Of a stretch of 64,000 nucleotides of DNA, positions 25,696 to 34,475 are shown piece by piece; position 1 is the stretch's first letter, and each line of letters begins with the position of its first letter. Below the pieces are notes generated by a model. The model searched no databases. It worked only from the letters and a program-made list of their open reading frames with translations, and was not told where the DNA came from. This DNA is from BAIKAL-G1 sp002737305 (GTDB lineage: Bacteria > Cyanobacteriota > Cyanobacteriia > PCC-6307 > Cyanobiaceae): assembly GCA_943361795.1 (NCBI GenBank), contig CALRIS020000011.1, positions 53,112 through 117,111 of the forward strand. Reading direction: 5' to 3'. Both the position numbers and the translations under genes were made by a program.

Positions 25696-26223
25696 CTATT
25701 GGGCAACGGCTTGAATTGGTCCGATTGCCATCGACGACACGCGTTTTACTGTGCCGTTCTGATTGACCACGGCAACCACCATCACCTGTTGGCCGATATC
25801 AATGGCGGCGGGAACATACGTGGTGCCCTGGGCGCTTTCAATCAACACCCAGCTGCGTTGGCCAGGGGCCAACCGGTACCAGTGGTAGTTGGCCTGGGGC
25901 ACGGCCATGGACGCATCCAACTGGGCTGTGGCCACCAACAATTGGCCCACCGCCGCCTTGCCCTTGAGCACCAGCTGCTGCAGACCGCTGATCTGTTGTT
26001 GCACCGCCCCCTCTAACTGGATGTCGTTAGAGATCTCCTGGCGCATGATCTTGATCTGTTGCTGGGGATCGGCGGTGACCCCCGGGATGCACTGGAGGCT
26101 GGCCCCCACCAGTTGGCAGCCAACCATGTCCTGGCTCCAGCCGGCCGTGGCGGGACCGAGCAGGCCCGTGCCCAGCAGAAGCGCCCAAAGGGCTGAAGAA
26201 CGTAAGGGGGCCATGGAGGGCAA
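25696..26223 (-). CDS. Secreted protein of unknown function
   Basis: A 175-residue protein with a typical signal peptide (residues 1-30, RSSALWALLLGTGLLGPATA). The mature part has a short Cys pair (GCQLVGASLQCIPG), a helical stretch (about 55-95) and a beta-rich C-terminal half ending YVPAAIDIGQQVMVVAVVNQ. No family recognised. It faces folE tail to tail and lies 141 bp downstream of trpF on the same strand. Confidence 0.7.
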   Translation of the reverse strand: MPSMAPLRSSALWALLLGTGLLGPATAGWSQDMVGCQLVGASLQCIPGVTADPQQQIKIMRQEISNDIQLEGAVQQQISGLQQLVLKGKAAVGQLLVATAQLDASMAVPQANYHWYRLAPGQRSWVLIESAQGTTYVPAAIDIGQQVMVVAVVNQNGTVKRVSSMAIGPIQAVAQ

Positions 26224-26364
26224 CGCAACGGGTCCAATCCTGGCAGCTGGCTGCGGCGGAACGAGGACTGAGGTTTAAAGAGGGACTGGAATCGCTTCGC
26301 CCTTCTCCCCAATCCCTGCCCCTGGGGTATCTCGCTGAATCGTTTCCCTGATCGATCGGCCCGG

Positions 26365-27099
26365 CTAGTGCTGGCGCCAGGCCTCCACTGCGGCCACCAG
26401 CTCGGCAACGCGGCCCAGGATCTTGTCAGCGGGAGCGCGCTCTAGGGCACTGGAGGCATCAAGACCATCCGGCCGGATTTGGTCCAAAATTGGCGTCACC
26501 CGTTCCGCTGAGATGCCGCCGGCCAGCCACCAGGGCAAGCAGGGCCTAAAACCAGCCAAGAGCTCGATCGGGATTGCCTGGCCCGTTCCGCCGAGCTGGT
26601 CTGCCACCCAGGCATCGAGCAGCAGGCCATCCACGACCCCTTCATAGGCAAGGGCTAGCTCCAGATCGGCGCCTGAGCGAATGCGCAGGGCCTTCCAAAG
26701 GGGCAAGCCCAGGCGCCGCTTGAGCTCGGCGCAGCGCTGGGGCGATTCCTGGCCGTGGAGTTGCAGCACCTGATGGCCCTGGCCTGTTCCCAGCCCGTCG
26801 AGCTCGCCATCTAGGGGGTCGGCCACCACGAGAACCCCCAGGCAGGCCGGATTGGCGGCGGCCATGGCAGCAAACAGGGCCGGCCGCTGGCCTGGAGCCA
26901 GCCAGCGCGGCGAGCTGGCCACGCCGATCACGCCGAGGGCCTGGACCCCCATGGCCGCCACGGCGGCCGCCTGGTCGTTCTGGCGTAGGCCGCAGATCTT
27001 CAGCCAGGGAACCGGCGCCTGGGGCGGATGGGGCGGGATTGGGAGCAGGTTTGGCGTGGGGCGGGCGGACTGGTCAGCGGTCGGATGGGCTTCGGGCAC
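26365..27099 (-). CDS. trpF: Phosphoribosylanthranilate isomerase
   Basis: Isomerises PRA to CdRP in tryptophan synthesis (TIM barrel). Signature pieces: WLKICGLRQNDQ with the catalytic Cys (about 34-38), VLQLHGQE, GLLLDAW with the catalytic Asp, LAGGIS and GLDASSALE. The strand-1/2 region VIGVASSPRWL and the GGTGQAIPIELL loop are more divergent than usual. The first 30 residues are Pro-rich and may be spurious; an internal start would shorten the protein to about 210 residues, the normal length. Confidence 0.9.
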   Translation of the reverse strand: MPEAHPTADQSARPTPNLLPIPPHPPQAPVPWLKICGLRQNDQAAAVAAMGVQALGVIGVASSPRWLAPGQRPALFAAMAAANPACLGVLVVADPLDGELDGLGTGQGHQVLQLHGQESPQRCAELKRRLGLPLWKALRIRSGADLELALAYEGVVDGLLLDAWVADQLGGTGQAIPIELLAGFRPCLPWWLAGGISAERVTPILDQIRPDGLDASSALERAPADKILGRVAELVAAVEAWRQH

Positions 27100-27177
27100 G
27101 GGGGTGTGGCTCCACTAAGGCGGGCGGGCTGGTTCGCAGGGAAGTCTTTCTAGGATTAGGGCAACGGGGTAACGGGT

Positions 27178-28479
27178 GTGGGTGAAGGCTTTCAGCTCTT
27201 GCGGATCCGGGGCATTCCCCTACGCATCCATCCCAGCTGGTTTGTGATCCTGGCCCTGGCCACCCTGGGCTTCCAGCAGCAGTACGGCCAGCAGGCCCTC
27301 TTGGGGCCAGGTGTCCCTGGATCTGAGCCCTTGAGCTGGCTGCTTGCCCTGGCTACGGCCCTGCTGTTGTTTGGGTCTGTCCTGCTCCATGAGCTGGGCC
27401 ATTCTTTTGCCGCGATTGCCCAGGGGGTCAAGGTGCGCAGCATCACCCTGTTCCTACTGGGGGGGGTCGCCAGCATCGAGCGGGAATCGACCACCGCCCG
27501 GGGGGCCTTGATCGTGGCGGCGGCCGGACCCCTGGTGAGTTTGCTGCTGGCGGCGGGCTTGATCGCGGCCAGCCATGGCGCCACCCACCTGTCGCCCCCC
27601 TTGGGCGCCATGGTCAGCCAGCTCGCAGAACTCAATCTCGTCCTGGGTCTATTTAATCTCTTGCCCGGCTTGCCCCTGGATGGGGGCCTGATCCTCAAGG
27701 CCTTGGTTTGGCAGTGGACCGGCAGCCACCGTCGCGGCGTCCAGGTTGCCACGGCCTCAGGTCTCATGCTCTCCTTGCTGGCCATCGGCCTGGGCACCGT
27801 GGTGCTGCTGCGCAGCGGCAGCGTCGGCGGCCTTTGGTTGATCCTGCTCGGCTGGTTCGGCTTTGGCGCCGCCCGCAACCAGACCCAGTCCCAGGCCCTC
27901 CAGGCGGTTTTGCGGGATCTCAAAGTGCGCGATGGCGCCCGCCGCCGCTACCGGGTGCTGGAGCCCAGCACCAGCCTGCGCCAATTGAGTCGCCTCAGGC
28001 TCGCCGATCCCGAGGGGTTGGCCGATTGGTTGCTGGTCTGTGAGGGCGGCCGCTGGCGCGGCCTGATCGATGACGCTCCCCTCCAGACCCTGCCGGTGCA
28101 GCGCTGGGACGAGGAACGGATCGGCGACCACCTCCGTCCCCTGGCCGATCTCCCTTCCATCCGCGACGACGCTCCCCTTTGGCAGGCCGTGTTGCAACTC
28201 GAGGCAGCTAGCCCGCCCCGCTTGCTGGTGCTCAGTGCCGCTGGCCTGCCCTGTGGAACGATCGAACGGCCGGAACTGGCTGAGGCCGTGCTGGCCAAGC
28301 TGGGAGTGCGCCTGCCCCTCCCCCTGCTGGAGGTGGCCCGCCGCCAGGGCACCTATCCGATGGGTTTGCCCCTGGCTGCCGTGGCCGAGGGCATGGCGGC
28401 GAGTGCCAGTCAGGTTGACCCGGGCGCGAATCCCAAGGGCAGGGGCCTAGGGCCTAGGCATGGTCAGGGTCTGGATTAA
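27178..28479 (+). CDS. Site-2-protease (M50) family membrane metalloprotease with C-terminal CBS-like region
   Basis: A 433-residue protein starting at GTG 27178. Four to six membrane helices form an intramembrane zinc protease with HELGH (about 71-75) and NLLPGLPLDGG (Asp ligand, about 160-170). The cytoplasmic C-terminal half (about 235-400) resembles the CBS pair found in SpoIVFB/Rip3-type S2P proteases, and could sense adenine nucleotides. Substrates are unknown; anti-sigma or membrane-regulator cleavage is the usual role. Divergent from trpF, 78 bp between starts. Confidence 0.88.
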   Translation: MGEGFQLLRIRGIPLRIHPSWFVILALATLGFQQQYGQQALLGPGVPGSEPLSWLLALATALLLFGSVLLHELGHSFAAIAQGVKVRSITLFLLGGVASIERESTTARGALIVAAAGPLVSLLLAAGLIAASHGATHLSPPLGAMVSQLAELNLVLGLFNLLPGLPLDGGLILKALVWQWTGSHRRGVQVATASGLMLSLLAIGLGTVVLLRSGSVGGLWLILLGWFGFGAARNQTQSQALQAVLRDLKVRDGARRRYRVLEPSTSLRQLSRLRLADPEGLADWLLVCEGGRWRGLIDDAPLQTLPVQRWDEERIGDHLRPLADLPSIRDDAPLWQAVLQLEAASPPRLLVLSAAGLPCGTIERPELAEAVLAKLGVRLPLPLLEVARRQGTYPMGLPLAAVAEGMAASASQVDPGANPKGRGLGPRHGQGLD

Positions 28480-28521
28480 GACCTGATGGGGTCTGGCCCT
28501 GGCTCAGACGCTCCGGCCTGG

Positions 28522-29268
28522 CTAGATCCCCTCAGGAAAAACCTTGGGTTGGCTGGCGACACGCCTGTGTAATTCCGCCCATTCCTGACGATCCAGCGGG
28601 CGCTCTTGCAACGGGCCGCCACCCAGATCGATTTCCGCCGCCCGGCGCAGCCGCACCCCTAGGGCCGCAGTTCCCTCCGGCAGGAGCGGCAGCTCCGGCG
28701 GGGGCTCCTGGAACAGCTGCCACCAGAGCTCCGGGGGGGGATCGATCAGCAGGCTGCCGTGCTGTAACAGCACCCCCCGGCGCCAAAGCTGGGCGCTGCC
28801 AATCCGTTTAGCGCCGTTGCCATGGACCAGATCGGCGGCGCTGGATCTGGCAAAACAACTCCCGCTGTCACCGCCTGCCTGGCCCGTGCCGAAGCTCAGG
28901 GGTAGGCCCAGCTCGGCGAAGGTCCGTTGCAGCCAGCGGCAATGGTGGCGGTAGGCCTGGCGTCGATCCCTGGCTGGATTGGGTTGGATCAGGGCGTAGG
29001 TGAGGCTGCCGGCATGGAGCACGGCCCGACCGCCGCTCGGACGCCGCACAAGGCCGAGCTGGCCCTGCCCGGCCAGGGCCAGCCAGGCGGCGGGCAGATG
29101 GCGTTGGTGATAGCCCAGGGACAGCCATGGCCCGGACCAGCTGTACAGCCTGAGGCAGGCCTGGGGCACCCTCGCGGCCACGGCCTGGTCGAGCAACAGT
29201 TCGTCGAGGGCCATCTGGAAGGGCCCGCTGCCCGCCAGGGGCGGAATCCAGCGCCAAGGGGTGCTCAC
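28522..29268 (-). CDS. Lipoate-protein ligase A/biotin-ligase-like acyl-cofactor transferase
   Basis: A 248-residue protein of the LplA/BPL fold. Seen are LRLYSWSGPWLSLGYHQ, the substrate-binding RRPSGGRAVLH and a lysine in the GNGAKRIGSAQL loop that positions the lipoyl-AMP. It may transfer lipoate or octanoate to the E2 subunit of pyruvate dehydrogenase or GcvH; no C-terminal accessory domain is present, as in LipM-type octanoyltransferases. ATG 29268 lies 27 bp from the divergent TSUP gene. Confidence 0.85.
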   Translation of the reverse strand: MSTPWRWIPPLAGSGPFQMALDELLLDQAVAARVPQACLRLYSWSGPWLSLGYHQRHLPAAWLALAGQGQLGLVRRPSGGRAVLHAGSLTYALIQPNPARDRRQAYRHHCRWLQRTFAELGLPLSFGTGQAGGDSGSCFARSSAADLVHGNGAKRIGSAQLWRRGVLLQHGSLLIDPPPELWWQLFQEPPPELPLLPEGTAALGVRLRRAAEIDLGGGPLQERPLDRQEWAELHRRVASQPKVFPEGI

Positions 29269-29295
29269 GGCTGGGGAGAAAGGGGCCGCTCGGGC

Positions 29296-30111
29296 ATGGG
29301 GGATGCTGGGGTGCTGTTTCAGCTGCAGGGAATGGCCGTGGTGCCCTGGGAGCTGCTCCCGCTGATCCCCATGGGCATCATCGCCGGGCTGCTGGCCGGC
29401 CTGCTGGGCATCGGCGGCGGACTGGTGTTTTCACCCCTGCTGTTGGGGTTGGGTCTGGCCCCACACCAGGCCCTCGCTACAAGCACCCTGGCGATCCTGC
29501 CAACCACCTTTGCCGGCAGCTGGACCCATTGGCGCAATGGCAGTTTGCCGCTCCGAGGTGCGGCAGCGATCGGTCTTGGTGCCTTGGGCGGCGGTCTGCT
29601 GTTCAGCCACCTGGGCAGTGGTGTATGGGGGTGGTTGCTGCTCGGTCTGCAGGCCCTGATGTATCTGGCCTTAAGCCTGGTGATCGAGCCCCGCAACCCC
29701 CTGCCCGGCCAGGACGGCACGGCCGCTCGCCTGCGGCTGGGCCCCCTGGTCCTGGTCGGCCTGGTGGCCGGCTGCGCCAGCGGCATGCTCGGTGTCGGCG
29801 GCGGCCTTGTGATGGTGCCGCTGATGGTGCGTGGCTTGGCGGTGCGGGTTTACACGGCGATCCGGCTCAGCACCTTGGCCGTGTTCGCCTCTGCGGCAGC
29901 CTCTTCGGCCACGTTCCTGGCCGATGGCCGCGGCAACCTGGCCATGGCCCTGGTGCTGGGGCTCAGCGCCGGCCTGGGGGCCCGCTGGTCAGCCCAACGC
30001 CTGCAAAGGGTCAGCGAGGCCCGGCTGGTTTGGCTACTACGCCTGTCCTGCCTGCTGTTGGCAATCGATTCTGGGCGCCGGGCCCTTGGCTTGCTGCTGG
30101 CAAGCCCTTAG
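29296..30111 (+). CDS. TSUP (TauE/SafE, UPF0721) family permease
   Basis: A membrane protein of 271 residues with about eight helices in two repeated halves, each with the family glycine signature: GLLAGLLGIGGGLVFSPLLL and GCASGMLGVGGGLVMVPLM. The family exports sulfite, sulfoacetate or similar organic anions; the substrate here is unknown. The frame is open upstream because it runs antisense to the lipoate-ligase gene; ATG 29296 (AGGGG upstream) or 29332 are the likely starts. Confidence 0.88.
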   Translation: MGDAGVLFQLQGMAVVPWELLPLIPMGIIAGLLAGLLGIGGGLVFSPLLLGLGLAPHQALATSTLAILPTTFAGSWTHWRNGSLPLRGAAAIGLGALGGGLLFSHLGSGVWGWLLLGLQALMYLALSLVIEPRNPLPGQDGTAARLRLGPLVLVGLVAGCASGMLGVGGGLVMVPLMVRGLAVRVYTAIRLSTLAVFASAAASSATFLADGRGNLAMALVLGLSAGLGARWSAQRLQRVSEARLVWLLRLSCLLLAIDSGRRALGLLLASP

Positions 30112-30187
30112 GCATGGGGGTCTGAAGCCAGCCTCCCGGTCCGGGCTGGAAGCCGTAGCGGGGGGGAGCCTGGGCAGGGGGCGGGCC

Positions 30188-30862
30188 CTAGTCGAGGGCC
30201 GTCCAGAAGTGGGGATCGAGGTCGTAGCCCAAAACGGTGGCCATGGCGGTGAGCTGGCCGCGGCAGGCGAGGCCCTGGCTGCGGCCCCAGGCCTCCAGTA
30301 GGAACAGGCGATGGGTGATCCACAGCTCCAGGCTGGCGGGGGCAAAGCGGATCCCCTCGCTGCGGCTGAAGCTGTGGGGCAGCTGCATGGCCACATGGCG
30401 GCAGAGCTGGCCGCTGCTCCGCTCTAGCAGCAGGGTCAACCAGGGATAGTGGGCGTCGGCCCGCAGGCTCCAGAGCCGCAGTTCGTCAATCTCCGAGGGC
30501 TCCCGTGGATCTTCCGGGGCCTGGGGCCAGCTAAAGCTGAGGCTCAGTTGACCGCTGCGGGCCAGCAGCTCGGCCGGGGCTAGCTCCAGCCAGGGCTTCA
30601 AGACGGAAAGATCAAGCTGGCGCACCTGGTCAGCGCTCACCACAATCGTCTCGGGCGTGCCTAAGGCTGGGGGCAGGGGGCCTTGGGTCATGGGACCAGG
30701 GGACACGGGACCAGGGGACACGGGGTCTGGGGACAAGGCGAGCAGGCCAAGGGCGTGGGGCCAGCGTTGCCTGGCGGGTCCCTGGGGGTCAAGAGCTGTG
30801 ACAGCCAGGGCCAGAGTGGTGGTCGGATTGGCGCCGGGGGCAAACAATGGGTGCGAAGACAT
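30188..30862 (-). CDS. CRR6-like NdhI maturation factor (DUF1817)
   Basis: Homologue of plant CRR6/Synechocystis Slr1097, an assembly factor that helps mature the NdhI subunit of the NDH-1 complex. The conserved part lies in the last 155 residues: VVSADQVRQLDLS, LSFSWP, DPREPSEIDELRLW, YPWLTLLLERSSGQL, MQLPHSFSRSEGI and YDLDPHFW. The preceding part is low-complexity and contains a 15-bp tandem repeat. Starts: ATG 30862 (adjacent to divergent psaM) or ATG 30691, which would trim the non-conserved part. The 30973 start would overlap psaM and is rejected. Confidence 0.82.
   Translation of the reverse strand: MSSHPLFAPGANPTTTLALAVTALDPQGPARQRWPHALGLLALSPDPVSPGPVSPGPMTQGPLPPALGTPETIVVSADQVRQLDLSVLKPWLELAPAELLARSGQLSLSFSWPQAPEDPREPSEIDELRLWSLRADAHYPWLTLLLERSSGQLCRHVAMQLPHSFSRSEGIRFAPASLELWITHRLFLLEAWGRSQGLACRGQLTAMATVLGYDLDPHFWTALD
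30692..30736. repeat. 15-bp tandem repeat, three copies
   Basis: GGGACCAGGGGACAC at 30692-30706 and 30707-30721, with a degenerate third copy to 30736. It falls in the variable N-terminal region of the CRR6 frame, where it would encode SPGPV-type pentapeptides on the minus strand. If the CRR6 start is 30691 instead, the array is upstream non-coding sequence. Confidence 0.8.
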
Positions 30863-30877
30863 TGGCAAATGCCCCCC

Positions 30878-30982
30878 ATGGCCCACACCCTCACCCTGGC
30901 TGAAGTGGCGATTGCCCTGGTGGTGGCTGCCCATGCTGGTGTTCTGGCCGTTCGTCTGGCGGTGACCTTGCATGAGTCCTGA
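30878..30982 (+). CDS. psaM: Photosystem I subunit XII (PsaM)
   Basis: A 34-residue single-helix thylakoid protein of photosystem I, near the trimer interface. The reading frame MAHTLTLAEVAIALVVAAHA followed by GVLAVRLAVTLHES has the PsaM pattern: a short polar N-terminus with TxAEV, one helix of about 21 residues, and the LAxRLxxxL ending shared by PsaM proteins. It is too short for standard gene callers. It lies in the photosynthesis cluster CRR6-psaM-(31042 gene)-por. Its ATG is 15 bp from the divergent CRR6 ATG at 30862. Confidence 0.82.
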   Translation: MAHTLTLAEVAIALVVAAHAGVLAVRLAVTLHES

Positions 30983-31041
30983 AGCCCTTGGCAGGATCAG
31001 ATCGGCCTGCTAAAAGCAGGAGAACTTGGTTCGATTGAGCT

Positions 31042-31680
31042 TTGAGCACCCGCCGGCCCGCCCGATCAGCCCAGGGGAGATCCGCTCCCGATAGCCGTTC
31101 GCAAGACCGTTCCCAGGCTGGTGCCCAGGATTCGAGCTCCAGGCGCTCCCCGGCCCGTCCCCATGACGGCAGCCTGAAGCGAAGTGAAACCCAGGCTGGT
31201 AGCTCCAAGCCAGTGGGGTCTTTCACCAGGCTGTTTGCCTTGCCAAGCTTTGGCGGGGGCCAGCCTCCCCTAGGGCGATCCGGCTATGGGCAGGCAGAGG
31301 CTGCCAATGGGGCCTTGCCCTTGGTCCATCCCTCCAGTGACCAGCAGGAAAAGATTTGTAGTGCCATCGGTTTGAGCATCAAGGTGGGCTTGTCCTTGGT
31401 GGCGGCCGTCAGTTTGGTGCGCCTGGCTGGGGCTTATCAGGAACGGCTCGATCGCAATGGCGAAATTACGGCCATCTTGGCGATTGAGCAGGCCAAGCTC
31501 AACAAGGCCGAAGACCGTTTTGACCGTCTCTTTGCCACCGGTGGTGAACAGCGCTTGATCCGGGAGCAGGATCAATGGATTGCCCCCGATCGGCTTCGGA
31601 TTGTCTGGGAACACTCCAGTGGATTGCCAACTGTTGAGCCCCCGGCTGTGAAAGCCTTCAAAGCTTTAGTCCATCCCTAG
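31042..31680 (+). CDS. Single-pass membrane protein, unknown (FtsL/DivIC-like layout)
   Basis: A 212-residue protein beginning at TTG 31042. About 95 N-terminal residues are Ser/Arg/Pro-rich and basic, followed by one transmembrane helix (IKVGLSLVAAVSLVRLAGAY, about 112-131) and a charged helical region (NGEITAILAIEQAKLNKAEDRF). This cytoplasmic tail, one TM and a coiled-coil-like outside part resemble FtsL/FtsB division proteins, but no sequence signature confirms it. It is 30 bp upstream of por on the same strand. Confidence 0.62.
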   Translation: MSTRRPARSAQGRSAPDSRSQDRSQAGAQDSSSRRSPARPHDGSLKRSETQAGSSKPVGSFTRLFALPSFGGGQPPLGRSGYGQAEAANGALPLVHPSSDQQEKICSAIGLSIKVGLSLVAAVSLVRLAGAYQERLDRNGEITAILAIEQAKLNKAEDRFDRLFATGGEQRLIREQDQWIAPDRLRIVWEHSSGLPTVEPPAVKAFKALVHP

Positions 31681-31710
31681 GTTGGTTGCCGTTCAGTCCC
31701 AGGCTCCATC

Positions 31711-32736
31711 GTGTCCGCCCAGCAATCGTCCGCCACTGAACCAGCCGCCATGCCGTTAGCGGATCCAGCCAGTGGTAAGCCCGGCACCGTCTTGATCACG
31801 GGCACCACGTCGGGCGTCGGTCTGAATGCCTTGAAATCGCTCCATGATCGCGGCTGGACCGTGGTGACGGCGAATCGGGACCCGGTGCGGGCCGCAGCTG
31901 CCGCCAACTCCTTAGGCATTGATTCGGCCAAGGTTCACCATCTGCGCATGGACCTGGGCGATCTCGAGAGCGTGCGCGTGGGAGTGGAAACCCTGGTGGC
32001 CTCCCTGGGCCTGCCGCTCGATGCCCTGGTGATTAATGCCGCCGTCTATAAGCCCCGGTTAAAGCAACCCGAGTGGTCGCCGCAGGGTTATGAAATCTCC
32101 ATGGCCACCAACCATCTGGGCCATTTCCTGTTGATCCAGTTGCTGCTCGAGGATCTCAAACGCTCGACCCACCCCTCGCCGCGGGTGGTGATCATGGGCA
32201 CCGTCACCGCCAATTCCAAGGAGTTGGGCGGCAAGATTCCAATCCCGGCCCCAGCCGACCTGGGCGATCTGGCCGGCTTCAAGGCCGGTTTTAAGCCGCC
32301 AATCGCCATGGCCAGTGGCAAGGCCTTTAAGCCCGGCAAGGCCTACAAGGACAGCAAACTCTGCAACATGATCACCACCCAGGAGCTGCACCGGCGCCTG
32401 CATGGGTCCACCGGCATTGTGTTCAGTTCCCTCTATCCGGGCTGCGTGGCCGATACGCCCTTGTTTCGCAATACGCCGCGGGCCTTTCAGACAATTTTTC
32501 CCTGGTTCCAAAAGAACATCACCGGCGGTTACGTGAGCCAGGCCCTGGCCGGTGAGCGCCTGGCCCAGGTGGTGGCCGACCCGGCCTTTGCCGTTTCGGG
32601 GGTCCATTGGAGTTGGGGCAACCGCCAGAAAAAGGACGGCAAACAGTTTGGTCAGGAGCTCTCCGATCAGGCCAGCAACCCGGCCACCGCAGAAATGATG
32701 TGGACCACATCGATGCAATTGGTGGGCCTCGCCTGA
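31711..32736 (+). CDS. por: Light-dependent NADPH:protochlorophyllide oxidoreductase
   Basis: Reduces protochlorophyllide to chlorophyllide in light. The SDR family fold is seen in ITGTTSGVG (NADPH), NAAVYKPRLKQPEW with the LPOR-specific insertion, and the catalytic YKDSKLCNM (Tyr and Lys). GCVADTPLFR holds the conserved active-site Cys. The 341 residues, from GTG 31711, are slightly longer than usual because of about 20 N-terminal residues. Oxygen-insensitive LPOR complements the dark-operative ChlLNB enzyme, not found in the window. Confidence 0.96.
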   Translation: MSAQQSSATEPAAMPLADPASGKPGTVLITGTTSGVGLNALKSLHDRGWTVVTANRDPVRAAAAANSLGIDSAKVHHLRMDLGDLESVRVGVETLVASLGLPLDALVINAAVYKPRLKQPEWSPQGYEISMATNHLGHFLLIQLLLEDLKRSTHPSPRVVIMGTVTANSKELGGKIPIPAPADLGDLAGFKAGFKPPIAMASGKAFKPGKAYKDSKLCNMITTQELHRRLHGSTGIVFSSLYPGCVADTPLFRNTPRAFQTIFPWFQKNITGGYVSQALAGERLAQVVADPAFAVSGVHWSWGNRQKKDGKQFGQELSDQASNPATAEMMWTTSMQLVGLA

Positions 32737-33061
32737 GGCCTGGATTGCGGCGTATCGATCCTTTTGCCGTTGCCAAACTTGAAGCAGCGGAACAGTGCTG
32801 CAGAAGGCCCTAGGTCAGCTGGATGGCCCATGGGTCAGGGGTGTCAATCAACAGTGGTCTGGCACCCCATGGGCGGATCCGCCTGGGAAGCCTTCGGTTG
32901 GGTTAATCGGGCAACAGGCTGAAACGGATCACGATTTCAGCCAGGTTTCAACCAGATCTCCTGCCTAGGGCTTTGGCCAGGGCTAGGGCCGGTGTCAGGG
33001 TTGCATGGAATTGGGAATTGGGAATGGCTAGGGCTAGCCTCTCTCGAGGACGGTTAACTTT
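32737..33061. other. Intergenic stretch without a gene
   Basis: About 325 bp between por and the antiporter promoter. I see no frame with protein-like composition. Notable items are the 12-bp palindrome GGCGGATCCGCC near 32873-32884 and a short GGAATTG direct repeat near 33006-33025. GC falls towards the antiporter side. The palindrome could serve as the por terminator, but no T-tract follows. Confidence 0.45.
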
Positions 33062-33090
33062 TTGCGAGGTGCTGCAGTTAGGAGTTTAAT
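33062..33090 (+). promoter_or_regulatory. Possible sigma-70 promoter of the antiporter gene
   Basis: TTGCGA (33062-33067), exactly 17 bp, then TTTAAT (33085-33090), 45 bp before the start codon, in a locally AT-rich region. A second -10-like TAGAAT (33094-33099) follows. No transcript data support it. Confidence 0.35.
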
Positions 33091-33134
33091 CGATTAGAAT
33101 TGCATCTTAATTCCCTTGAATTAATTCATCGTCA

Positions 33135-34412
33135 ATGGAGCAGGAAACCTATAATTATATGATCGTGTTTGGCGGATTGCTGTTGCTTTCGCTGTTGCTT
33201 GAGGGCATTGCCGAAAAGCTCAAGCTGCCTGGCATGTTGCTGATCTTGATTCTGGGCTTGTTGTTTCCCGATTTTTTGGGTGATAGCCAACCCTTGATTA
33301 GCCTCGATCAGGCCCAGGAGATTTCCAGCATTGGCCTTGTCGTGATTCTTTTTTATGGCGGGATTACCAGTCGCTGGATCGTAATGCGCAAGGTGATTTG
33401 GTCTGGGCTACGCATGGCTACCTTGGGCTGTTTGATCACGGCTGGCACGGTGACTGCCCTGATCTATGGGCTATCCCATCTAAACCTCCATAGCCATCTC
33501 CAGCCAGTCTTTACTGACCTTACGGGCTCGCGCATTGTGGCTGATTTGCCCCTTTCGCTGTTCATTGGGGCGATGCTCTGCAGTACGGATGCCACGGCCG
33601 TGCTGGCACTATTGCGTCCAATTGCCAATAAAATTCCCGGACGAGTCCTTACCTTAATCGAATGTGAATCGGGCTTTAATGATCCAGTTGCAGTTCTACT
33701 TGCCAGCCTGGCCCTGGCCCTGGCCAAGGGTCAACTAGAAGATCCCTTGATGGTGTTGCGCGATGTTGGGCTTGAATTTCTGGTCGGTGCCGTTGTTGGC
33801 TGGGCAGGGGCCTTGCTTGGCGCCAGGATTCTTTGCCGCGACCATTATTCCAAGCAAGGGGCTGGCGGCGAGGCCGTCAGCATCGCCCTATTGATGGTCA
33901 CAACGGCAACGGCTTTCCATCTCGGCGGTAGTCCCCTGTTGTGTGCCTATGTGATGGGATGCGTACTGGGTAATTCCAGCAAGGTGGATGCGGAGGTGAT
34001 TGCTAGAGACTTTTCTGTGTTCAATCGGGCCAGCGAGTTTGTCGTTTTGATCTGCCTTGGATTGGTGGTCTTCCCGGCCCATGTTTGGGTGGTTAAGGGC
34101 TATGCCTTGATGGTGTTCTTGATTACCATGGCCGGCCGCCTGGCGATGACCTTTATTACCCTGCATCGCTCTCCGTTCAACGCTCCGCAGAAACTTTTTT
34201 CCACCTTTGTGGGCCTGCGCGGTGCGGTGCCGATTGCAATCGCCCTGCATGCAGCTGCCAGTCCGGTGGCCTGGGGTGCCTTGATGCCTGCCTTCGCTTT
34301 GGCGGTTGTGTTGTATGGCTTGGTGTTTCAGGGTTATTTCTTACCGGCGGCAGCAGACCTGCTGGCCTGGAGCCAACCTCCAGCCAATCCCGAGCTGGCG
34401 GCGGAAAGCTAA
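33135..34412 (+). CDS. Na+(K+)/H+ antiporter, CPA family (NhaP-like)
   Basis: A 425-residue integral membrane protein with about 12 helices. Conserved ion-site elements of the CPA superfamily are seen: CSTDATAVLALLRP, ECESGFNDPVAVLLA with the FNDP Asp, and VGLRGAVPIAIALHA near the C-terminus. The first two match NhaP/NhaP2-type antiporters that use Na+ or K+. It lacks a cytoplasmic TrkA/RCK-type tail, so ligand gating is not evident. GC and codon choice are more AT-leaning than its neighbours in the first half. Its role is probably pH and salt homeostasis. Confidence 0.88.
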   Translation: MEQETYNYMIVFGGLLLLSLLLEGIAEKLKLPGMLLILILGLLFPDFLGDSQPLISLDQAQEISSIGLVVILFYGGITSRWIVMRKVIWSGLRMATLGCLITAGTVTALIYGLSHLNLHSHLQPVFTDLTGSRIVADLPLSLFIGAMLCSTDATAVLALLRPIANKIPGRVLTLIECESGFNDPVAVLLASLALALAKGQLEDPLMVLRDVGLEFLVGAVVGWAGALLGARILCRDHYSKQGAGGEAVSIALLMVTTATAFHLGGSPLLCAYVMGCVLGNSSKVDAEVIARDFSVFNRASEFVVLICLGLVVFPAHVWVVKGYALMVFLITMAGRLAMTFITLHRSPFNAPQKLFSTFVGLRGAVPIAIALHAAASPVAWGALMPAFALAVVLYGLVFQGYFLPAAADLLAWSQPPANPELAAES

Positions 34413-34475
34413 GCCCTTCTGAAGTAACCCAAATTGGCTGGTTACCTGTCCAAGAGAGGTCCCCCAGGCGCAGCT

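Noticed and set aside
30863..30973. 37-residue N-terminal extension of the CRR6 gene
   Set aside because: Runs antisense through psaM and is Gly/His-rich without conservation-like pattern.
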